A stretch of DNA of 8,060 bases, taken from assembly GCA_015485375.1 (NCBI GenBank), contig WFTU01000231.1, positions 1 through 8,060 on the forward strand. The letters are read 5' to 3'. The notes beneath the pieces are model-generated. The model did no database searches. It had not been told where the DNA came from and saw nothing but the letters and a program-made list of their open reading frames with translations. The position numbers were made by a program, and so were the translations under genes. Shown piece by piece: positions 1 to 4,153 of this stretch (position 1 is its first letter; the number at the start of each line of letters is the position of its first letter). Origin of the DNA: Paracoccaceae bacterium (lineage in GTDB: Bacteria > Pseudomonadota > Alphaproteobacteria > Rhodobacterales > Rhodobacteraceae).

Positions 1-1
1 G

Positions 2-1078
2 GAGTATCTGGTGCGCGGCTACGGCGAAGGCGTCTTTTCCGGCTCCATCAGCGTATTGATGTATATCTCCTCGCTGGTCTCCATCTCCCTGATCGCCCGC
101 ACCTTCGGCAGCTACGGCTACGAACTCCTGCCCGACGGGTTGCCGCATATTCTGGTCGAGGTATTCTCCGCCGCCGTGGTTCTGGCCTTCATGTTCATCA
201 ACCTGCGCGGCCCTGGCTCGATGGCGACGCTGGAAAAACTGGTGGTCCTGATCAAGATGACCGCCCTTGCCATTTTCGCCATCGCGGGCATCGCGACGCT
301 GGATCCGTCCCGCCTGTCCCCCGCCGACTACCCGCCCGTCAACATGATCTTTTTCTCGCTGGCGATATCCTTTTTCGCCTACGAGGGCTTTCGCATCATC
401 ACCAACGCCGCCGAGGATATGCCCGACCCCGCCAAGACCCTGCCGCGCGCAATCATGACCGCCATCCTGATCGTCATGGTTCTCTATGTCGCCGTGGCTT
501 TCGCGGTTTTCGGCAACCTCTCCACCGCCGACGTCATCAAGGCCGAGGATTATGCCCTGGCCGAGGCCGCCCGCCCGACCTTCGGTGCCATCGGTTTTAC
601 CATCATGGCCATCGCCGCGCTGGTCTCCACGTCCTCGGCGATCAATGCCAGCCTTTACGCCGCCACCAACGTCACCTACCGCCTCGCCAAACTGGGCGAG
701 CTGCCTGCCGCATTCGGCAAACCCATAGCCCATTCACGACAGGGCCTTGTGGTCAGTTCGGCGATAATCATCGTCATGGCAGTATTTTTCGACCTGTCCT
801 CGATCGCCGCCATCGGCGCTATCTCGACACTGGGCATCCACATGATTGTGCATATCGGCCATTTGCGCCTGCGCCGGCAAACCGGCGTCTCGCTGTTTCT
901 GGTTCTCGCCGCCATTGCGGTCAATGCCGGTGCCATCGTGCTCTCGGCAATCTACCTCAGCGGCAAACAGCCCGCGATCCTGCTCTGGGTCGCGGGGGCC
1001 TTCGTTCTGGCCTTCGCAATCGAGCTGTCCCTGCGCCGATTCACCGGTCGCGTCATCAGCCGCCGAACCCCTGACTGA
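2..1078 (+). CDS. APC-family amino acid/amine permease, 5' truncated by window
   Basis: This is the C-terminal part of an inner-membrane amino acid-polyamine-organocation (APC) transporter, which would import an amino acid or amine by a secondary mechanism. The reading frame is open to the window edge (codons GAG TAT CTG before the first GTG at 11), so the true start lies upstream. The visible 358 codons contain about ten hydrophobic segments, for example near residues 10-35, 45-70, 80-100, 115-135 and 150-175, with hydrophilic loops rich in Arg/Lys between them. The FAYEGF motif in the fourth visible segment and the following NAAEDMPDP loop are typical of APC permeases. Family members have about 12 helices, so roughly two N-terminal helices, including the substrate-binding glycine motif, are missing. 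The protein ends in a short basic tail and stops at TGA 1076-1078. The substrate cannot be deduced. Its position near amine and nitrile genes fits uptake of a nitrogen compound, but that is inference. Confidence 0.85.
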   Translation, partial: EYLVRGYGEGVFSGSISVLMYISSLVSISLIARTFGSYGYELLPDGLPHILVEVFSAAVVLAFMFINLRGPGSMATLEKLVVLIKMTALAIFAIAGIATLDPSRLSPADYPPVNMIFFSLAISFFAYEGFRIITNAAEDMPDPAKTLPRAIMTAILIVMVLYVAVAFAVFGNLSTADVIKAEDYALAEAARPTFGAIGFTIMAIAALVSTSSAINASLYAATNVTYRLAKLGELPAAFGKPIAHSRQGLVVSSAIIIVMAVFFDLSSIAAIGAISTLGIHMIVHIGHLRLRRQTGVSLFLVLAAIAVNAGAIVLSAIYLSGKQPAILLWVAGAFVLAFAIELSLRRFTGRVISRRTPD

Positions 1079-1079
1079 A

Positions 1080-1142
1080 AAGTTGCGTGAATGCCCGCAA
1101 GCCGCTAACCTGGCCGGTATTTCGCAACTTAAAGCATTTTTT
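1080..1142 (+). other. Inverted repeat with downstream T-run after the permease gene
   Basis: AAGTTGCG at 1080-1087 is complementary to CGCAACTT at 1123-1130, giving an 8-bp stem with a 35-nt loop, and a run of six T follows at 1137-1142. It lies directly after the permease stop. The long loop and the 6-nt gap before the T-run make it a poor intrinsic terminator. It could instead be an attenuating structure before the ribosome binding site of the next gene, or chance. Confidence 0.3.
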
Positions 1143-1155
1143 CAGGAGCCGCCCG

Positions 1156-1515
1156 ATGCCCTCCACCCAGATCAAGGCCGGAGAGCGCAAGCGTATTCTC
1201 TATCGTTTCGGCAACAGCCTGCAAACGGACTATGCCTTCAGCGCAACCCCGAAGGACGACTCCCGCCCCGTCAGCGGCACTATCGAGGTCAAAGGCTCCG
1301 GCTGGCTCTCCCCGAAACCCGCGACAAACCAGTCGCTTCAAAGCCAAAACCGGGTTTTCAAAGGCGCATGGGACACGTTTTACAGCGTCTATGTCACTCC
1401 GGACGTGGATGTCGAGGTCACGCTGACGAAAGGCCGCTCCGGCAGCCCCATGCTGATCGTCTGGGTCGCGGTAGGTCTGATTATTCTGGCAACGGTGGCC
1501 ACGCTGATATTCTGA
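1156..1515 (+). CDS. Hypothetical protein with C-terminal membrane anchor (119 aa)
   Basis: I do not recognise this family. The start at ATG 1156 is chosen because AGGAG at 1144-1148 lies 7 nt upstream; an in-frame GTG at 1087 would add 23 residues but has no such site. Residues 1-97 are polar with alternating beta-type stretches (IEVKGSGWLS, TFYSVYVTP, DVDVEVTLT), suggesting a small beta-rich domain. Residues 98-119 are a strongly hydrophobic helix that ends almost at the C terminus (MLIVWVAVGLIILATVATLIF). With no N-terminal signal, this predicts a tail-anchored protein with the domain in the cytoplasm. It has no cysteines and no visible catalytic motif. It lies 77 nt behind the permease gene on the same strand, so co-transcription is possible, and it ends 2 nt before the CTAG site that holds the transposon-like element. 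Good initiation signals and clean codon use make it a likely real gene. Confidence 0.7.
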   Translation: MPSTQIKAGERKRILYRFGNSLQTDYAFSATPKDDSRPVSGTIEVKGSGWLSPKPATNQSLQSQNRVFKGAWDTFYSVYVTPDVDVEVTLTKGRSGSPMLIVWVAVGLIILATVATLIF

Positions 1516-1517
1516 CC

Positions 1518-1539
1518 CTAGGGCGTAGACCTATAAACC
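1518..1539 (+). repeat. Left terminal inverted repeat of the MITE-like element
   Basis: These 22 bp match 1764-1785 perfectly in inverted orientation. The outer CTA belongs to the presumed target, with TA at 1519-1520 as the left duplicated copy. The flanking base pair (C1517 against A1786) no longer matches, which sets the outer limit. Confidence 0.9.
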
Positions 1540-1550
1540 CCGCGCCGCCA

Positions 1551-1647
1551 GTTTGGCAGATTTTTGCCCCGAGCAGGCGCAGGGCCGCAGTAATAGTGGT
1601 TCTATTTCAAGGCCTTGCAACGCACTCGGGGCGGGAACCTGCCAAAC
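1551..1647. repeat. Long imperfect hairpin inside the MITE-like element
   Basis: GTTTGGCAG at 1551-1559 pairs with CTGCCAAAC at 1639-1647, and GCCCCGAG at 1566-1573 pairs with CTCGGGGC at 1625-1632. Between these blocks there are two further matches, three T opposite G (wobble in RNA) and one A/C mismatch. Nested inside, GCAGGGCC at 1579-1586 can pair with GGCCTTGC at 1611-1618 with one wobble, and AATAG (1592-1596) with CTATT (1602-1606) around a TGGTT loop. The differences being transitions suggests the fold has been kept in RNA or decayed slowly. Confidence 0.6.
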
Positions 1648-1763
1648 CCGAAGGGCGCGACCCTCGCTTCATCTCAATGGCGTGGACCGCTTACAAAGGG
1701 GGCCACCCTGTGCGGCGCGACCCAAACCATTGATATTTCGCGAGGATCGCGCTGGCGACGTGT

Positions 1764-1785
1764 GGTTTATAGGTCTACGCCCTAG
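1764..1785 (-). repeat. Right terminal inverted repeat of the MITE-like element
   Basis: This is the exact inverted partner of 1518-1539. The outer bases CTAG include the right TA duplicate (1783-1784) and also supply the TAG stop codon of the nitrile hydratase accessory gene read on the opposite strand (1784-1782). Confidence 0.9.
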
Positions 1786-2111
1786 AGGCTTTCGGGCAAG
1801 CTCGGCCGCACCGGTTTGCCGTGTGGCGTGGACAGGAAGGCCTCCGTCCACAGTTCTTTCATCTCTGCCAGCAGCGGCATCTCGGCCACGCCCTTGCGCA
1901 CCAGCATTTCCTCCAGCGCGGTGACCCAGCAAACGTAGTAGTCATCGCTGCCGTCAAGCGGCCCGTCCGCGCGCGCTTTTTCCAGCGTCGCCCCGAACAG
2001 TTCTGTCCACTCCGGCCAGCCGAAATGCCCCGCTTCGTTCAGCGCAACAGCCAGAGCAAACACCTGCCCGTGCCAGGGGGCTTCGAAGGTTGCGGGCGGG
2101 GTAGGGGTCAT
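1782..2111 (-). CDS. Nitrile hydratase accessory (activator) protein
   Basis: This 109-residue protein resembles the small accessory proteins (P14K/NhlE type) that help cobalt-type nitrile hydratases insert metal and oxidise the active-site cysteines, probably by escorting the alpha subunit in the cytoplasm. The start at 2111 is preferred over an in-frame ATG at 2138 because ATG 2111-2109 overlaps the TGA of the beta-subunit gene as ATGA, as at the other junction of this operon. The FxxPWHGQxFALAVALxEAGxFxWPEWTxxFG pattern near residues 9-40 and the DDYYxCWVxALExMLVRKG pattern near residues 55-75 are family hallmarks. The second pattern parallels YECFSYYEKWMAAL in the beta subunit, in line with the known homology between activator and the beta N-terminal domain. 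The stop codon TAG lies on the outer edge of the transposon-like element, and the tail ...KPVRPSLPESL is of normal length. Confidence 0.85.
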   Translation of the reverse strand: MTPTPPATFEAPWHGQVFALAVALNEAGHFGWPEWTELFGATLEKARADGPLDGSDDYYVCWVTALEEMLVRKGVAEMPLLAEMKELWTEAFLSTPHGKPVRPSLPESL

Positions 2112-2806
2112 GTCTCCGCCTCCAGATAATTCTGCCACAGGTCCAGCACCATAACATCGCCACTATCCTCGGCGTCCTGATGCCATAACTCCTTCGCCGC
2201 GAATTCCACCGCATAGAGCGGCTCCGGCGCCTCGCCCTGAAAATGCGCGTTGCTGTCGGGCAAAACATGATTTCCATGCACCCGCACCACGGTTCCGAGC
2301 CGCCCCATGGCATAGGAGGGCAGGCGCGTGTGTCCGCCCTTCACCCGATGGTTGGGGTTGTAGCTGGCGGTGCGCACCCTGTCGCCCACCCTGAATTTCG
2401 CCACAGGCCCCGCCGCGCGCGTATAGGGCACAACCGCGCGCATTGCTGTCGCCACCTGCTCCGCCCGCAGCGCCTTTTCCGCCAGCGAGGGGGCAGGGCG
2501 CACCCCCGCCTCGGCCACATAGGCGGCGCGTTGCAAGTCCGCGCGGTTGACCACCCCGCGTTCGACCAGCAGATTGGCCAGCGCCGCCATCCATTTCTCG
2601 TAATAGGAAAAACATTCGTAATCGCGCGGTTTCAACCGTTCGCGCGCGTGGCGCGAGGCATCGATATTCCAAGCCCCGAGCGCCCCCGCCGCCAGCGTTG
2701 TTGCCAGCGCACGGGCGTGCCATTCCTCGTGAAACACGTCTGCATCATCCTTGCCGGCAATCACACCGGTGCCGAAACGTCCGCCCATATCGTGAATGCG
2801 GCTCAT
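2108..2806 (-). CDS. nthB: Nitrile hydratase beta subunit
   Basis: This is the beta subunit of nitrile hydratase, which forms a cytoplasmic alpha-beta heterodimer that hydrates nitriles to amides. The 232-residue length is normal. The N-terminal MSRIHDMGGRFGTG matches the family start, which extends along the alpha subunit. Residues 50-85 hold the helical segment with Ser51-Arg52 and YYEKWMAALANLLVERG. The C-terminal barrel begins at FRVGDRV (138-144) and carries GHTRLPSYAMGRLGTV (158-173), HGNHVLPDSNAHF (177-189) and the closing ELWHQ...VLDLWQNYLE block. Arg52 and Arg161 in HTRLP are positioned like the two beta arginines that contact the oxidised cysteines in known structures; this alignment is by eye. 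ATG 2806-2804 overlaps the alpha-subunit TGA as ATGA, which implies translational coupling and equal synthesis of both subunits. Confidence 0.95.
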   Translation of the reverse strand: MSRIHDMGGRFGTGVIAGKDDADVFHEEWHARALATTLAAGALGAWNIDASRHARERLKPRDYECFSYYEKWMAALANLLVERGVVNRADLQRAAYVAEAGVRPAPSLAEKALRAEQVATAMRAVVPYTRAAGPVAKFRVGDRVRTASYNPNHRVKGGHTRLPSYAMGRLGTVVRVHGNHVLPDSNAHFQGEAPEPLYAVEFAAKELWHQDAEDSGDVMVLDLWQNYLEAET

Positions 2807-3420
2807 TTCGGCACCTCCGCCAATGCCGTGCCGATCATGCTGTTGCGCGAAACCAGTTCCGCCAGCGCCTCCTCCGACCAGCCTTCGGTCCCTTCGGGGC
2901 GCATCGGGATCACCAGATAGCGTACCTCGGCCGTCGAATCCCAGACCCGCACCTTCTGCCCCTCCAGCAAGGTCACGCCGAATTCCTCCAGCACGGCGCG
3001 CGGCTCGCGCACGGCGCGGCTGCGATAGGCGTCGGATTTATACCATGCGGGCGGAATGCCCAGAACCGGCCACGGGTAGCAGGAACACAGGGTGCAAACG
3101 ACCATATTGTGCTGTTCCGGTGTATTCTCCACAGCCACCATATGCTCGCCCTGCCGCCCCATATAGCCCAGCTCGGCAATGGCAGCGGTAGCATCCTCCA
3201 GCAGGCGCTCGCGAAACGCCGGATCGCTCCAGGCCTTCGCCACCACCCGCGCTCCGTTCTTCGGCCCGATCTCGTTCTGGTAGGTGTCGATCAGCGCATT
3301 CAGCGCCACCGGATCCACCAGCCCCTTTTCCACCAGAATACTCTCCAGCGCCCGCGCCCGCAATTCGGGGTCCGAGGGCAACAGGCTGTGCGGTTCGTCA
3401 TGGGAATGATCGTGTGGCAT
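2803..3420 (-). CDS. nthA: Nitrile hydratase alpha subunit, cobalt type
   Basis: This 205-residue protein carries the metal centre of nitrile hydratase. The metal-binding loop is V108-C-T-L-C-S-C114-Y-P-W-P-V-L, with ligand cysteines 109, 112 and 114. Thr110 and Tyr115 are the residues associated with non-corrin cobalt enzymes, while iron enzymes have Ser and Thr there. In mature enzymes the second and third cysteines are oxidised to sulfinic and sulfenic acids. Other family blocks are EIGPKNGARVVAKAWSDP (50-67) and the RVWDSTAEVRYLVIPMRPEGTEGW stretch (158-181). The first twelve residues are rich in His and Asp (MPHDHSHDEPH), which could bind metal but may be chance. The start at 3420 has GGAG 6 nt upstream (complement of 3426-3429). 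It is the first gene of the alpha-beta-accessory operon. No amidase or cobalt transporter gene is seen in the window. Confidence 0.96.
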   Translation of the reverse strand: MPHDHSHDEPHSLLPSDPELRARALESILVEKGLVDPVALNALIDTYQNEIGPKNGARVVAKAWSDPAFRERLLEDATAAIAELGYMGRQGEHMVAVENTPEQHNMVVCTLCSCYPWPVLGIPPAWYKSDAYRSRAVREPRAVLEEFGVTLLEGQKVRVWDSTAEVRYLVIPMRPEGTEGWSEEALAELVSRNSMIGTALAEVPK

Positions 3421-3443
3421 ATCGGCTCCGCTTCGGTTGCCGG

Positions 3444-3475
3444 ACTATACCGCCACGGCGTTGCGCTCCTGTCAA
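3444..3475 (-). promoter_or_regulatory. Possible promoter of the nitrile hydratase operon, long spacer
   Basis: On the minus strand a perfect TTGACA (3475-3470) is followed by TATAGT (3449-3444), 24 nt before the alpha-subunit start. The spacer is 20 bp rather than 17, which is normally poor unless an activator twists the DNA, as MerR-type proteins do. A small dyad CGCC-AC-GGCG (3451-3460) lies in the spacer. Both hexamers are good but the spacing makes this uncertain. Confidence 0.35.
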
Positions 3476-3508
3476 TCAACACAGGAAGAAATCGCCAACA
3501 TGCCGATC

Positions 3509-3533
3509 ATGAAAAAATCATTGATTTTTTCAT
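3509..3533. promoter_or_regulatory. 25-bp palindromic operator candidate in divergent region
   Basis: ATGAAAAAATCA (3509-3520) and TGATTTTTTCAT (3522-3533) are perfect inverted 12-bp arms around a single central T (3521). The AT-rich palindrome stands out in a GC-rich region and lies between the divergent nitrile hydratase and regulator genes, 34 bp before the regulator start codon. XRE-family dimers bind such palindromes, so it is the likely binding site of the adjacent XRE-cupin protein, with autoregulation and possible control of the hydratase operon. It is unlikely to be a terminator because no gene ends here. Confidence 0.7.
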
Positions 3534-3556
3534 ACACCTGTGACTTCCTGCGGAAC

Positions 3557-3562
3557 AGGAGG
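3557..3562 (+). promoter_or_regulatory. Strong ribosome binding site of the XRE-cupin gene
   Basis: AGGAGG lies 5 nt before ATG 3568 and fixes that start. It falls within an imperfect repeat CCTGT (3537-3541)/ACAGG (3555-3559), a shorter cousin of TCCTGT (3467-3472)/ACAGGA (3481-3486) on the other side of the palindrome. Confidence 0.7.
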
Positions 3563-3567
3563 ATCCG

Positions 3568-4143
3568 ATGCCCGACAAACCCGCTCCCGATTCCGCCCTT
3601 GCCCTTGGCCGCGACCTGCGCGGCCTGCGCAAGAACCGCGGCCTGACGCTGGAGGTGCTGGCGCGGAAAATTTCCCGCTCCGTCGGCTTCCTCAGCCAGA
3701 TCGAGCGCGGCCTCTCCAAACCCGCCCTGAATGACCTGCGCGCCATAGCCGATGCCCTCGATGTGCCGCTTAGCTGGTTCTATATTTCCGGCGATGCGCC
3801 GACAGCCGAGCGCGTCCATGTCGTGCGCGCGGACCAGCGCCGCCGCCTCGGCTCGCCCGAACACGGCATCACCGAAGAACTCCTTTCCCCCGACCTTGGC
3901 GGCTCCTTCGAAATCCTGCGCACGGTGATCGAGCCGGACGCCCGCCTTGACGAGCCCCTGCTGCGCGAGACCGAGGAAGCCGCCTATCTTGTTTCCGGCA
4001 CGCTCGACCTGTGGATCGGCGCGGACAAATTCCACCTGACGGCAGGCGACGCCTTCCGTTTCGATCATCAACCGCACCGCTGGCACAACCCCGGACCGGA
4101 CCCCGCCGTTCTGATCTGGGTTGTCAGTCCGCCTGTTTACTAG
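3568..4143 (+). CDS. XRE-family transcriptional regulator with C-terminal cupin domain
   Basis: This 191-residue protein is a DNA-binding regulator of the HTH-cupin class. Residues 13-68 form the XRE helix-turn-helix: LGRDLRGLRKNRGLTLEVLA, then the recognition region SVGFLSQIERGLSKPALNDL and IADALDVPLSWFY. Residues 112-187 form a small-molecule-binding cupin fold with EEAAYLVSGTLDLWIG and FHLTAGDAFRFDHQPHRWHNPG. Such proteins usually sense a substrate or intermediate of the pathway they control and often regulate amine or amino acid catabolism. The start at 3568 has a strong AGGAGG. The gene is followed after 10 nt by the dehydrogenase gene, whose ribosome binding site overlaps this stop codon, so the two are almost certainly co-transcribed. 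The 25-bp palindrome upstream is the obvious candidate operator. Whether it represses or activates, and its ligand, cannot be read from sequence. Confidence 0.92.
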   Translation: MPDKPAPDSALALGRDLRGLRKNRGLTLEVLARKISRSVGFLSQIERGLSKPALNDLRAIADALDVPLSWFYISGDAPTAERVHVVRADQRRRLGSPEHGITEELLSPDLGGSFEILRTVIEPDARLDEPLLRETEEAAYLVSGTLDLWIGADKFHLTAGDAFRFDHQPHRWHNPGPDPAVLIWVVSPPVY

Positions 4144-4153
4144 GAAAGCGCCC

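Larger units (their letters stand above)
1518..1785. mobile_element. MITE-like element with 22-bp inverted ends and TA duplication
   Basis: The 22 bases at 1518-1539 are an exact reverse complement of 1764-1785; the transposon-proper end reads GGGCGTAGACCTATAAACC at 1521-1539. Imperfect complementarity continues inward to about 1552/1751. Both ends are CTAG, so the simplest reading is insertion at CTAG with duplication of TA, leaving a 262-bp element at 1521-1782. TA duplication with CTAG preference is known for the IS630/Tc1-mariner group and part of the IS5 family. No transposase-like protein is encoded in any frame, so it would be a non-autonomous miniature element mobilised in trans. It lies exactly between two convergent stop codons. 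Assignment to IS630 or IS5 is not possible without finding the parent element. Confidence 0.8.

Noticed and set aside
846..1733. Plus-strand open frame of 295 codons running from the permease through the mobile element
   Set aside because: It crosses the permease, the small protein and the left terminal repeat in a different frame and has no coherent protein features.
1518..1785. The paired 22-bp ends as an intrinsic terminator between convergent genes
   Set aside because: No T-run follows the stem on either strand and the loop is over 220 nt, so a canonical rho-independent terminator is not supported.
1553..1924. Open frame of 123 codons within the MITE-like element, as a possible transposase remnant
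   Set aside because: The translation shows no DDE-type or other transposase motif, and most of the frame overlaps the accessory gene in antisense.
2698..3543. Plus-strand open frame of 281 codons opposite nitrile hydratase alpha
   Set aside because: It overlaps the well-identified alpha and beta genes and is His/Arg/Pro-rich, as expected for an antisense frame.
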